The notes under the pieces: model-generated | The model's database searches: none | What the model saw: only the letters and a program-made list of their open reading frames with translations | Told to the model about the DNA's origin: nothing | Position numbers and translations under genes: made by a program | Source: Mesostigma viride | Lineage: Eukaryota; Streptophyta; Mesostigmatophyceae; Mesostigmatales; Mesostigmataceae | Assembly: GCA_009746045.1 (NCBI GenBank) | Contig: RPFO01000059.1 | Location: 2,676,568 to 2,740,567 of the forward strand | Reading direction: 5' to 3' | DNA: 64,000 nt | Shown: one piece after another, positions 17,849-28,482 of the stretch | Layout of the letters: every line of letters begins with the position of its first letter | Numbering within the stretch: the first letter of the stretch is position 1

Positions 17849-19606
17849 TTACCCCCGGCTGACAGGCCTACTGTTCCCCCTCCCCCCCAAATCCATATGA
17901 ACTAACCCCGAAGAAGACCCTGGCGAAAAAGCCACTGCTGGAGGGTCACGAGGGAGCGAAGAGGGTGCGGGAGCCTGATTATCATAGGGGAACCCTGGGA
18001 GCCCTGCCTGCACAGCATTCAGCCTACTAGGGGTAGCTGAGGGAATGCGTCCTGAAGTGGGACGAATAGGAGCACGCTGAGGGGTACGAGGAGGGCGAGC
18101 GTCGGGATGAGGGGGAGCACCCGAAAGGAACTTGGGGCACTCACGTTTAAGATGACCTACTTCCTTACAATGATAGCATGTGAGTGATATGAGAGACATC
18201 AAGGGCTGAAAGGTCAGTAACACAGATATCTAATTCTTCTACATAGGAGTTCTCCTCCTCAGGGGTAAGGATAATATTATTAATACGGGAACGGGTAGGA
18301 AGAGAAGGGGTGGTGAAGAAATCTGCTACACGCAAGAGATGCTGGCGCACATGCTTGAGGGGCAGATCATTAAAACGGTAGGCAGAGAACTGGCGCTTGA
18401 CTTCACGTAATAAGGGTCTACTGAGGCCTTGGAGGAAGCGAGCACGTACTTCTGCACCCGACAAATCCCTAATTCGTACCATCTGAGCATCAAACTCTTT
18501 CATATACTCCTTAAATGATTTAGTACCCTGCTGCAAGGTACCAAAGGCTAATCTATCCTGCCAATCTGAATCAGGAGGGACTAAATGGTTCTCTAAACGC
18601 TTAAACAATTCTGCTACAGAGTTAGGGTAGGCATGAGAGGCCAAAGACTCACACTGAATGAGGTTAGCAAGCTCAGGAGTAATGCAGGTTGTAAGATAGT
18701 GAGGAACTAATACAGCATCAGAGACGCCATCTATTATGATTCTGCCACGACTCTGTGTTCTGGGTAAGCAACATAATAAAGGTGAAAAACTGTTGAGGGG
18801 TAGACTTGACATCCAGCTTGGGAAGGTTAGCAAAGGGGAAGAGCAGGGGGCTTAGGGGGATTAGAAGAGTCAGTTTTTCCCATAGGGCCACTATCTTCCA
18901 CTGCTACATAAGCGGGATAGAAGGAAGGAAGAGGAAAAGTCTTGGGTAGGGGTCTAGAAGGGGCCACCGTTTCAGGCTGGTGCCCATAAGAGAAGGGGAC
19001 AGTATATTGCTCACGAAGAGAGGAATAGGCAAAATGATCATAATTTCTATCATCTAGGGGCATGGTGCTGAAATCACTGTTAACTTCTAAATCAGCCACA
19101 CGGGTAGGGACCTGGGCTGCCTCATAGGCCGTCTCAGGGTAGGACCAGGAAGCAGGTGGGTAAAAGGGAACTGCACTAGGGCGCCCAGAAGGACCGACAG
19201 GGGCAGAGGCACGACCCGTGTTAAAAGCAGGCATGGAAGGCACAGGGTGGGAAGGAGGCCTAGCAACATTGTTAGTTAGTGAGGACCTGCTGGAGGGTTG
19301 AGCCAAGGTTGCAGGAGGGGCAGGGGCCTGGTTCAGGGTAAGGGAAGGGTCATCACTAAATCTGACCTGCATACGTTGACGTTGTTCATAGGTAGGAGGG
19401 GTAAGTGAGGGACGACGGCGACCACCAGCAACAGGAGAAGGAGGTGAGGTGCGAACATTACCTTGAGGAGTGAGATGGTGCACCGTTTCAAGTGAGTCCC
19501 GTCGGTTACCACGATTGTTGTTATGGTTGTTAGTATTATTATTAGTATTACTCATAGTAGGAGTGTTGGTAGGTATAGGCGACATGTTACCACCCACTGG
19601 ATCCAT
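17849..19606 (-). pseudogene. gag: Gypsy-A gag, broken by at least two frameshifts
   Basis: Collinear with the intact 584-residue gag of Gypsy-B. The N-terminus (MDPVGGNMSPIP, poly-Asn) is at 19606-18827. A 2-bp deletion near 18835 and a 4-bp GTGA duplication near 18182 split it into three ORFs. The second break falls at the zinc knuckle. The capsid-like domain and CYHCKEVGH knuckle are still recognisable. Confidence 0.9.
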
Positions 19607-19730
19607 TTTTATTTAAGTAAATGATCAGAAATCTAACTGAAAGCAACAAGGATAAAGGTCAAGGCCTAATTTAAGGCAAGGAAAGAAAAGAAAAAGCTTT
19701 TAATGACTTAAAAGAAGGAAACAATTTAAA

Positions 19731-20123
19731 TCAATCCTTTTTAACAACAGTAATGGATAGGGAACCGAATTCTAAGGTGAGAGGAGTATCTAAGCTAGAT
19801 GAGGATGCAGCCCGCTTAGGGGGAGACGAGGGAGGGGTAGCAAAATCTAGAGCTTCTACAGGAGGGCGACCGTGAGGAGTAGAACGTACGTGTAGGCCTA
19901 GATCTGATACACTATGGTCTATAAGGAATTGTTGAGCTTCCTCGAAGGTAACAAATTTCTTATACCTAATTACATTATATGTACGATTTTGCACTATCTT
20001 CCTAGCATCTGACCAAGAGAGGAAAATGGCTGACCATTGAGGGGTAATAACTACGTAATACTTAGCTAAGCTATTATCACTAGATGAATGGGAAGGCGCA
20101 GTAAAAACACGACGTTGACTCAT
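19731..20123 (-). CDS. Gypsy-A ORF1: RNase H1 hybrid-binding-like (Cauli_VI) protein
   Basis: 130 residues from ATG at 20123. Residues about 20-68 match the hybrid-binding fold of RNase H1 N-termini and caulimovirus viroplasmin: YYVV, then IFLSW, an amphipathic helix (DARKIV), RYKKF, and FEEAQQFL. In known proteins this small domain binds RNA:DNA hybrids, so a role in reverse transcription is a reasonable inference. The C-terminus is Pro/Ser-rich and ends in a basic VVKKD. A splice-donor-like CCAG/GTGAGT lies 7 bp upstream of the ATG. Nearly identical in Gypsy-B, diverged in Gypsy-CD and Gypsy-E. Confidence 0.8.
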   Translation of the reverse strand: MSQRRVFTAPSHSSSDNSLAKYYVVITPQWSAIFLSWSDARKIVQNRTYNVIRYKKFVTFEEAQQFLIDHSVSDLGLHVRSTPHGRPPVEALDFATPPSSPPKRAASSSSLDTPLTLEFGSLSITVVKKD

Positions 20124-20656
20124 GGTAACTCACCTGGTGGGTCTTGTGACGTCACGCTAGAAGAAGTAGGGGTAGGCGACTTATCTGGACGATCTGGATC
20201 ACCGAAAGCAGAATGAGGGCGGAATTGTCCAGCTCTCGTCCTAAGTCAGCGACCGGATAGTCCAGCGCTCGTCCTAACACAGCGACCCGTATCTCTGCGG
20301 GTGCGGCCGTCTAATAAAGCAGCAGCACAAGGAAAAAGGTGTAGGTACTGCGACGCTAATCGTCTCCGAACAGTAATACTCCCCTATCTATGACAGGAAA
20401 CAACCGTAAGCAGGAAAACAAGGCGAAGGACAGGCTAACTACGAAAGGATTTATCCGCTGCGAGCAGGTCTAGCATCTAGGTAGAGCGTGTCCCGAAACG
20501 GGCAGCACTACTCTCCTAGCTTGAAGGCGACCCGCCCATTACCTATCAAGGAAGTGTCGTCTTCGTATCCCTGGACGCGGAAGGGGTCTTGTAAAGGCGT
20601 ATGTGGCAAGGGATAGTCGTCTCGTTCTCTACCTACTGAAGTTCCTCCGGAACCAT
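20124..20656 (-). other. Gypsy-A 5' leader between LTR and ORF1
   Basis: 533 bp without a supported gene. At its LTR side the minus strand begins A then TGGTTCCGGAGGAACTT, a candidate primer-binding site starting TGG as expected for pairing with a tRNA CCA end. At its other end is the splice-donor-like CCAG/GTGAGT before ORF1. Confidence 0.65.
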
Positions 20657-21229
20657 TGTTACGCCGCGGATATCTACCTCCACCTCTACCTCTAATGGGC
20701 CTGATACTACCTAAACTGGTCAGGCCGCCTCTACTCAAACCTCTGGCGAAAGACGAACGTGACGGAGCTGATCTCAATGCATTAACATATGTGTTACTAT
20801 AATACGCCATACAACCATTTACCAAAACCCGTTTACTCCAGGAATAGAGGAAGGAAACACAACTACACTGCCGTGACCCAAGCCTAAATGTGTTAATTCA
20901 TTTAACACACGCCGAGTGCACACACGAGGGGTAGAACGTGCATAAATGGTCACCAACGGTCCAACACGCTCGGGCCGACATGGCCCTCGCCTACAGATGC
21001 ACGCTGGTCCACTACATCTACAGATGCACGCTGGTCCACTACATTCTACCAAAGGATCAGGACCACTAGTAAAGTACGCGGCGCGGCGCCCCAAAGGCAC
21101 CCAATGTACCACGGTACTGTTACGAGGACAATAGTGTCCCGGTAGGAGCTACACGTAAACCTAGGGACAACCGAGGCAAAAGACCTAATTTACGTCCGTA
21201 ACTACAACGAATTGTTACGCGACGTAACA
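20657..21229 (-). repeat. Gypsy-A 5' LTR (573 bp)
   Basis: Begins TGTTACG and ends CGTAACA, the same length as the two Gypsy-B LTRs. It contains a 25-bp tandem unit (CAGATGCACGCTGGTCCACT) twice near 20993-21045. It lies inside the LTR of Gypsy-F, which continues at 21230. Confidence 0.92.
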
Positions 21230-21563
21230 CCTAGCTATATGTGTCAATTCATTAACACACTCACGCCGAGTGCCAACACGAGGGGTAGAACGTGCATAAA
21301 TGATCACCAACCGACGGTCCATCATGCTCGGGCCGACATGGCCCTCGCCTACAATTGCATAGATGCACGCCGGTCCACTACATTCTACCCGAAGGATAAG
21401 GACCACTACTAAAGTACGCGGCGCGACGCCAAATGCATCCAATGCACCACGGTACCGGGACAACAGTGTCCACCGGTAGAAGCTGCACGTAAACCTAGGA
21501 ACGACTGAGGCAAAGGACCTAATTTACGTCCGTAACTGTGACAGATTGTTACGCGACGTAACA
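21230..21563 (-). repeat. Gypsy-F LTR fragment
   Basis: Diverged LTR subtype sharing the family end CGTAACA and most internal blocks. Gypsy-A inserted in it; the rest of this LTR would lie beyond the left end of Gypsy-A. It closely matches the inverse complement of the Gypsy-E LTR at 22105-22412. Confidence 0.85.
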
Positions 21564-22104
21564 CCTCCCCCCCCCACAAAGGTAGGGAGCCCTCTCCCTA
21601 CGCACAGGGAGGAAACCAAAGGAGTAGGAATAACCTAACGCACCCAACACAAGTCCAGCACAATCGACAGACCATCCAAGGTACAAAGCACAAACATGTT
21701 ATAAACTCGGTTCCACCCCGAGTGGTGTAGGGTTCACCAGCACCAAGCCTGGTGTGAGGTTCCCCTAACTGCCTGGCACGGAGGCCTTGCCGGGACGGAC
21801 GGCACTGGGCAGGACACACAGAGTAAACAATGTTAACACCAAGGACCAAGAACGACCAACCAACTGGCCAGGTCATGAGGGCGACTCTATATACCGGAGG
21901 GACAACACCCTCAGGTCGGGCCTAAGGCCCTCTATCTAGTTGCCATCAGTCTGGTAGGTACCGCCAGAGGCCATCAGAACATCCAGATATGCATGGTAGT
22001 GAGCCACATCATCAGCAGTGTCATGCCTGTCTACCGTGAGGAACACATCGGCCCACACGCCGTCAGGAAAGAGGCCCAGGAAGGCCCAGTAGTACCGGTG
22101 CTGG
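21564..22104 (-). pseudogene. Gypsy-F polypurine tract, 3' UTR and C-terminus of ORF4
   Basis: On the minus strand a G8 polypurine tract (GTGGGGGGGGAGG form) abuts the LTR at 21564-21580. The 3' UTR follows, then the last 56 codons of ORF4, with stop at 21936-21938, collinear with the ORF4 ends of Gypsy-B (28483) and Gypsy-CD (38804). The ORF is cut at 22104 by the plus-strand LTR of Gypsy-E. Confidence 0.85.
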
Positions 22105-22412
22105 TGTTACGTCGCGTAACAATCTGTCACAGTTACGGACGTAAATTAGGTCCTTTGCCTCAGTCGTTCCTAGGTTTACGTGTACTAAGCTTGTACCGGT
22201 GGGCACTGTTGTCCCGGTACCGTGGTGCATTGGATGCATTTGGCGTCGCGCCGCGTACTTTAGTAGTGGTCCTTATCCTTCGGGTAGAATGTAGTGGACC
22301 AGCGTGCATCTGTGCATTTGTAGGCGAGGGCCATGTCGGCCCGAGCATGCTGGACTGTTGGTGATCATTTATGCACGTTCTACCCCTCGTGTTGGCACTC
22401 GGCATGTGTTAA
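22105..22412 (+). repeat. Gypsy-E 5' LTR, first part
   Basis: Starts TGTTACGTCGCG. It matches the reverse complement of 21230-21563 closely. It is cut by pB1 at TTAA (22409-22412) and resumes at 25719-25738 and 58743-58972, where it ends in CGTAACA. The total reconstructed length is about 550 bp. Confidence 0.88.
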
Positions 22413-22724
22413 CCCTTAAATGGTACTCAGTCCGATTTGAAGGACTGAGTTTTTCTCAGTCCTAAAAATCGTACCGAGTTTGTGGCAGAACTAGCTATAA
22501 TTCTAGCAAACTTTTGAATATTCTGTTTGGACCAACTTCGAGATCTAGATTTGTACTTTTACGTACACCCCTGGTTTACTACTTTTGGACACCTGGACAG
22601 GGAGCTATGAACAGAAATATCCAGGGGGGTACCCTGGTCCAAAGGTAACTTTGGGCGCGAAAAAAATGACCAAAACGAGCCAAAACGACGAAGACCGCGA
22701 AAACGACGAGTAACGACGGCAGCC

Positions 22725-25092
22725 ATGGCGTCGCCTCCCGGTGGCGCGCAGTCAGGATTTTTGCTCAGACGTGGAATTAAGCTTTCGGTACCACCGGCTA
22801 TATTCGGTGCTGGCTGGGCATTGGAGAATTTCGGGGGAAATCATGCTACTGTGCGCATTCCTGGGTCTGTTGTGTCGCTGAACCGCGCATGCACTCTCGC
22901 GAAATGTCTTTTCGAGGGTGATCCAAAGAAATACGACTTCACCAAGGCGCAGGTTTATCAGTGGAAGGTCGCCGAGGCTGCAGGCTCGGCAGATGTTGAC
23001 GGTGGTGATGAGAATGATGGCGATGCCGCAGTGCAGGATGATGTTGACGACGGTGGGGTGTCGGGGGGTGCCGACGACGAATCTGACCCCTCCTCAGCTA
23101 GCGATGGCGACAGCGAGGATATTTCGGTTTTCCCGGTCAGGAAGCGTGCCAAGCGCAAGGCTGGCAATTCGGCCAGAGCACCGGCACGCCAGAATCCACC
23201 CAGAAGGCGTCGGCTGCAGCCACTCCGTGCTCCTGATGACGATGACAACTCCGAAGCCAGCGCTGACGAGGACAATGACGCCGAGGTGCCAGACCTGGTC
23301 GAGACCGACGATGAGGACGAGCCTGATGATGGTGCCGCTGGACGTCATGCTCGGCAGGATGGTGGCTGGATTTTCGGAAACGGCAAGCCTGAGGATGGAA
23401 TTCTGCCCGAGATACCTGCGCCTGCGTTTGACAGCAAGGCGACATACAAGAACATTCCCGGCCGTGCGCACAAGTTCAGTCCTCTCGACCTGTTTCTTCT
23501 GTTCTGGGATGTCAAGACTGTGCTCGAGCCCATCGTCGCTGAGACCAACCGGTATGCTGATCAAGAAGCGAGCTGCTGGCAAGCCTGGAGCTCGGGAATG
23601 GACACCTCTCACTATCAACGAGCTCGGCAAGTTTCTGGGCATCATCATCACAATGTCGCTGCTGCGTTTGCCTGCCAGGTCAGACTACTTTTCTGGGCTG
23701 CCCATGGGCGCTGCAGATCCTGCCAACCTGCAGCACATCATGCCTCGGATGAGGTTTGATCAGATTTGCCGCTTTCTCCATTTCAGGAACACTGCAGACC
23801 GCCCTGAGAACCGCCACTCTCGTGAGTGGAGGCTCTTCCAGTTCCTGCAACTGGAGGAGATTCTCAACAAGGCGTACAAGCATTACTTCGTGCCAGGGGA
23901 TCAGGCTGCCATCGACGAGCGCTCCATCTCGACGCGGCACAAGCTGTGCCCCATCCGGTGCTATAACCCGACCAAGCCCTCCCCGTTCCACATCAAGCAG
24001 TATTGCATCTGCGACTGGCCCACTGGCTACCTCTACCACGCACACACCTACGACAAGCTGCCCGAGGACCAGCACACGTTCAAGATCACCAAGATGCTGG
24101 CGGGCATGCTGCCGCACCCGTGCAGGATCGCCACTGACCGCTTCTACACCAGCCGTGACATGCTGGAGGAGCTCCACGACGTGCAGGGCCACCAGGTCGT
24201 GGGCACCATCATGCCCAACAGGCGCGGGCTTCCCTTCACGGAGGTCAAGGACCTGCTGGGGCGCAGGCCGGAACAGGGGGAGTATGCGTGGGCTGTCAAC
24301 GAGGATGGGCTCACCCTGACCGCGTGGCAGGACAGGAAGACGGTGTGGATGGCGTCCAAGGGGGTCCCGCTTACCGAGGTGGAGGTCAGCCGCCACGGGG
24401 GCCGCGACATGCGCATCACGGTGCCTGCCCCAAGCCTGGTGCCGATCTACTGGGGGGTCTACAAGGCGGTGGACCTGCAGGACCAGTTCGGGGCTGAATA
24501 CCCCGTGCAGGATGCGCTTGTGACACGCATCTGGTGGCACCGGGCAGCGACCGCCCACCTGGCCAACTCGGTCACCAATGCATTTATCCTGCACAAGCTC
24601 ATCCGCGCTGGTCGCGCTGACATGTACAGCCATGCTGGCTTCTTGAGCGAGCTGGCCCGACAGCTGGTCAGCAACCAGTGGACAGGCGGCAGGGTGACTC
24701 TCCTCGCCACGCCACCTATCCGCCAGCCTGGGATCAGCGGCCGCCTCACTGGCACCCACCTGGAGCCAGAGCGCATCCCCTTCGTGGAGCAGGCCCAGTG
24801 CGTGGTGTGCACGGTGGAGAAGGTGCGCAAGCGCACCAGCTTCTGGTGCAAAGACTGCGACGCGGCGCTGTGCGTGGGTGCCTGCTGGAACGTGTACCAC
24901 TCGGGGGCGCTGACCGGCCTGGACGGGGGCGACCGCAAGCAGCGCGCCCAGCAGCCGCTCACGAGCCGCAGCGCGGCTGGCAGGGCATGGGCTGAGGCCA
25001 ACGGGCGCACCACGAGGGCGGCAGAGGGTGCTGGCCTGCTGGGCGGGTCCGCGAGGCGCCGTGCTCTGAAGAGCAAGAGGCGCTCCTCGTAG
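22725..25092 (+). pseudogene. pB1 piggyBac transposase, one frameshift
   Basis: Starts at ATG 22725; a 1-nt frame change near 23565 moves it to the frame that ends at 25092 (about 790 residues in total). Order: a small N-terminal domain (FGAGWALENFGG ... VVSLNRA) shared with pB3; a long acidic, low-complexity region with a basic KRAKRK patch (nuclear-localisation-like); the DDE core with MRFDQICRFLHFRN and candidate catalytic Asp codons at 23914 (AIDERS), 24136 (ATDRFYTS) and 24472 (KAVDLQDQ); and a C-terminal Cys-rich zinc domain (CVVC ... FWCKDCDAALCVGAC). It cuts and pastes the element at TTAA. Codon use is far more GC-rich than in the LTR elements around it. Without the frameshift it looks complete, so loss of activity is probably recent. 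Confidence 0.92.
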
Positions 25093-25718
25093 ATGGTAGC
25101 CCTAAAGCTGTAGTGGGTCACCTTATAGGGCTAGACCTTTGCTTACCGGCGCCGCGCGCGCGCGTGTTTATGCTGGCACATGTGTGTATGTTTTATGGCA
25201 TAGTGTCTTGTGCCGACACCTGGGCTTGATAATTTTGTGCATTTGTGTGTCTTGCCATATGTTTATGCCATGCACAGGGAATACATATTTTGATTGGTTT
25301 GCTAGCAAATTGTAGCAAAAAAACTCAGTCCTATTTTTAGGACTGAGTCACTTTTGACGTTTTGCTAGCTGGCGTGTGGAGCTTTGTAACATTTCATGAA
25401 GTCAGTGTTCCTATGCCATTCCTAGGATTATTTCCATCTGCCTTTGAAATTTCAGGGCCAACAACATTGTAAAACAACCACTGATGCATTATATACATGT
25501 CAAATCCCATTTTTCCGTACCCCCCTGGGGTGTGCGCTATTTATAGCACCCAAAAGTAACTGATTTGGGACTAGTGACCTATCCCCCATGAAAATCAACA
25601 TATATGCATGCTTGGTACCAAGGGATAGCCAGAAATTGTTTTTGGGCCATGAGAAGCATAGGTGCAAAGATGTGCAACTCAGTCCGATTTTTAGGACTGA
25701 GTTGCTACCATTTAAGGG
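25093..25718 (+). other. pB1 3' region with subterminal palindromes
   Basis: No gene. A (CG)n-rich stretch follows the stop. Two perfect or near-perfect palindromes (ACTCAGTCCTA/TAGGACTGAGT at 25323-25349 and ACTCAGTCCGAT ... GGACTGAGT at 25677-25702) precede the right terminal inverted repeat. Confidence 0.8.
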
Positions 25719-25738
25719 TTAATGAATTGACATATAGC

Positions 25739-25820
25739 TGTTACGTCTCAGATTTCTACCGCCACCTCTACCTCTACCTGGCCTGATGCTACCTAAACTA
25801 GTAAGGCCGCCTCTAGTTAA
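25739..25820 (-). repeat. Gypsy-CD 3' LTR, distal piece
   Basis: Begins TGTTACGTCTCAG, as does the 5' LTR at 58200. It is interrupted at TTAA (25817-25820) by the 25821-27173 element; the next piece starts at 27174. Confidence 0.9.
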
Positions 25821-27173
25821 CCCATGGTCCGCTAGGCCTTTTTTGGCACTTTTTGACCCCTGAAAATGAAAAAAATCATAACTCACAGACTACAACTCCA
25901 AATACCCTCAACCCAGGTGCCAGGAATATCTACACTTCAAGGGCTTTCAGAATATGCAATAACATCTTGAGTCCAGCAAGTAGTTTGGAAGATATTAGCT
26001 GTCAAAGTTGTCTAAAAGACGATCTTTTTCAGGCAAGAAAAAGTGAACCTACCCCTATAATCTAGAGCAGGGTTTCAAACATCATTTTAATGATTGGATA
26101 ATTTCAATTGATAGTCCAGGGGTCCCCAACCAAGGGGGGTGCACTCAGAAATGCATTCTGACCATGGCACCACGCTCATATTGACACATGGGTATGCCGT
26201 CAATACGCGCTTGTAAAAAGGTCTTTATGGCATGCAACACAAATATGCAGTATAACAAGCAACAAAAGACAGCCAAAAGTGCTGGAATACAAACACGTTG
26301 CCTACCTGCACTAACGGAATGATATACTCCAAAGACATGCCACAAACTGGGCACTTTCAGGGCTAATACCACCCTCTACAGCAGGTATGGAAGCTTGCTG
26401 AACGGTGCACTAATAAACTCGTGAAATGTAATGGATGGAAGACGTATTCCGCTGCAAACAACACGCAAAAACGTGGCCGTACCTGGCTCGATCACGACCT
26501 TTCCGGATTCTGCTGGCCGGGACCCTCATATCTCACACATACTAATGCTATACAGGCATAGGCCGCCATATCCGCATCATGCATGCATCTGCCATGATTA
26601 CCAGGTTGATGCTCCGTGCATAGATGGCCTATAAACGCATCCGCAGGCCCAGGAAATGGTGCAGCGGATGTCCCGTAATAAACAGGATGCTCGGGCTGGC
26701 GCAGACTGCCCGGCCATAAGGAGAAAATCGAAATACGATACGCTATGGCCCATCTGGCACTGACGACCAAGAAGGCAGTATTTCCCCACCTGTATTTTCC
26801 CAATCCTGAAAATCTGGCCATGCCTGACTTACGAAAATCACGCATCACCATTCTGAGCAACATTCTGAACCGTTTCTAGCCGCGAGACGCAAAATTTCCT
26901 TGCTAACGGCACGTTGGCAGCCATATCTCGTTACGCGCGCGCGCGAGTGAAAATTTCCCGCCAAAGTCACGTGATAATTTCCTTTCCTGGGCTATATTTT
27001 ACAGGCTATGGCGAATTACCCCCCCAACCCTATACTTTTTCTGAATGCTCACGAGTTCCTGGACACGTTGGACCACTTGCTGCCGTCACATCTGGCGCGG
27101 CGCTCCCGGAAATTCGCGAAATGTGACGGGTACCAAAACTGGGTGCTGTAGCACCCAGTTTACGGACTATGGG
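25821..27173. mobile_element. Non-autonomous piggyBac-like element (1353 bp)
   Basis: Flanked by TTAA on both sides (25817-25820, 27174-27177), with inverted termini CCCATGGTCCG and CCCATAGTCCG. Excision restores the Gypsy-CD LTR as in 58200-58742. Near the right end is a perfect hairpin (AACTGGGTGCT/AGCACCCAGTT, 27136-27159). No transposase-like ORF is present. The termini differ from those of pB1, so it would depend on another transposase. Confidence 0.88.
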
Positions 27174-27540
27174 TTAAACCCCTAGCGAAAGACGAACGAG
27201 ACGATCCAGATCTCAGTGCATTAACGTAAGTATTACTATAATACGCCATAAGCCATTTACACAACCCGTTTACTCCAGGAATAGAGGAAGGAAACACAAC
27301 TACACTGCCGTGACCCAAGCCTATATGTGTTAATTCATTTAACACACGCCGAGTGCACACACGAGGGGTAGAACGTGCATAAATGGTCGCCAACGGTCCA
27401 ACACGCTCGGGCCGACCTGGCCCTCGCCTCCAGATGCACGCTGGTCCACTACATTCTACCAAAGGGTGACCACTAATAAAGTACGCGGCGCGGCGCCCAA
27501 AGGCACCCAATGTACCACAGTACTGTTACGAGGACAATAG
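27174..27540 (-). repeat. Gypsy-CD 3' LTR, middle piece
   Basis: Collinear with 58288-58645. It ends in AATAG (27536-27540), the duplicated target of Gypsy-B. The LTR continues at 38334 on the far side of Gypsy-B. Confidence 0.9.
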
Positions 27541-28113
27541 TGTTACGCCGCGGATATCTACCTCCGCCTCTACCTCTAATGGGCCTGATACTACCTAAAC
27601 TGGTCAGGCCTCCTCTACTCAACCCTCTGGCGAAAGACGAACGTGACGGAGCTGATCTCAATGCATTAACGTAAGTGTTACTATAATACGCCATACAACC
27701 ATTTATCAAAACCCGTTTACTCCAGGAATAGAGGAAGGAAACACAACTACACTGCCGTGACCCAAGCCTATATGTGTTAATTCATTTAACACACGCCGAG
27801 TGCACACACAAGGGGTAGAACGCGCATAAATGGTCACCAACGGTCCAACACGCTCGGGCCGACATGGCCCTCGCCTACAGATGCACGCTGGTCCACTACA
27901 TCCACTGATGCACGCTGGTCCACTACATTCTACCACAGGATCAGGACCACTAGTAAAGTACGCGGCGCGGCGCCCAACGGCACCCAATGTACCACAGTAC
28001 TGTTACGAGGACAATAATGTCCCGGTAGGAGCCTAAACGTAAACCTAGGGACAACCGAGGCAAAAGACCTAATTTACGTCCGTAACTACAACGAATTGTT
28101 ACGCGACGTAACA
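27541..28113 (-). repeat. Gypsy-B 3' LTR (573 bp)
   Basis: TGTTACG...CGTAACA; near-identical to 37761-38333. Contains the duplicated 25-bp GATGCACGCTGGTCCACTAC unit. Confidence 0.95.
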
Positions 28114-28482
28114 CCTCCCCCCCCACAAAGGTAGGGAGCCCTCTCCCTACGCACAGGGAGGAAAACAAGGGGTAGGAAACCTAATGCACCCAGCACACAC
28201 TAACACAGTCAGCAGGCCATCCAAGATACAAGGCACCAATAGTTCACACGGTCTCCACCACCACGCCTGGAGGTGTAGGGTTAGCCAGCACCAAGCCTGG
28301 TGGTAGGTTCCCCTAACTGCCTGGAACAAAGTCCTTGCCGGGGGGAACGGCACTGGGCAGGACACACAGAGTAAACCAATCAGCACCAAGGACCAAGAAC
28401 GACCAGTCAACTGGCCAGAACATGAGGGCGACTCTACATACCGGAGGGACAACACCCTCAGGTCGGGCCTAAGGCCCTCTAT
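28114..28482 (-). promoter_or_regulatory. Gypsy-B polypurine tract and 3' UTR
   Basis: On the minus strand GTGGGGGGGGAGG (28114-28126) directly precedes the 3' LTR and is the likely plus-strand primer. The remaining 350 bp up to the ORF4 stop hold no supported gene. The same tract is present beside the LTRs of Gypsy-F and Gypsy-CD. Confidence 0.8.

Larger units (their letters stand above)
6563..21229 (-). mobile_element. Gypsy-A: Ty3/gypsy chromovirus, split by Cop-2
   Basis: Minus-strand element of the same family as Gypsy-B. From its 5' end: LTR 20657-21229, leader, ORF1 (hybrid-binding-like domain), gag, protease, then the Cop-2 insertion (8914-17036), then RT/RNase H and the start of integrase, cut off at about 6563 by Cop-1. 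Several frameshifts in gag and pol make this copy non-functional. Its 5' LTR sits inside an older LTR (Gypsy-F). Confidence 0.9.
22413..25718 (+). mobile_element. pB1: piggyBac DNA transposon with TTAA duplication
   Basis: 3306 bp flanked by TTAA at 22409-22412 and 25719-25722. The terminal inverted repeat starts CCCTTAAATGGTA at both ends. Subterminal palindromes built on ACTCAGTCC occur near both ends (22427-22470, 25319-25350, 25677-25702). One transposase gene with a single frameshift is inside. CCC termini and TTAA targets are piggyBac hallmarks. Confidence 0.95.

Noticed and set aside
23680-24900. 406-codon minus-strand ORF opposite the pB1 transposase
   Set aside because: Shadow of the transposase; no domain and His/Val/Leu-skewed composition typical of antisense GC-rich ORFs.
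25319-25350. Palindrome followed by T-run as a bacterial-type terminator
   Set aside because: Eukaryotic context; repeated copies of the palindrome at both pB1 ends point to transposon subterminal sites.
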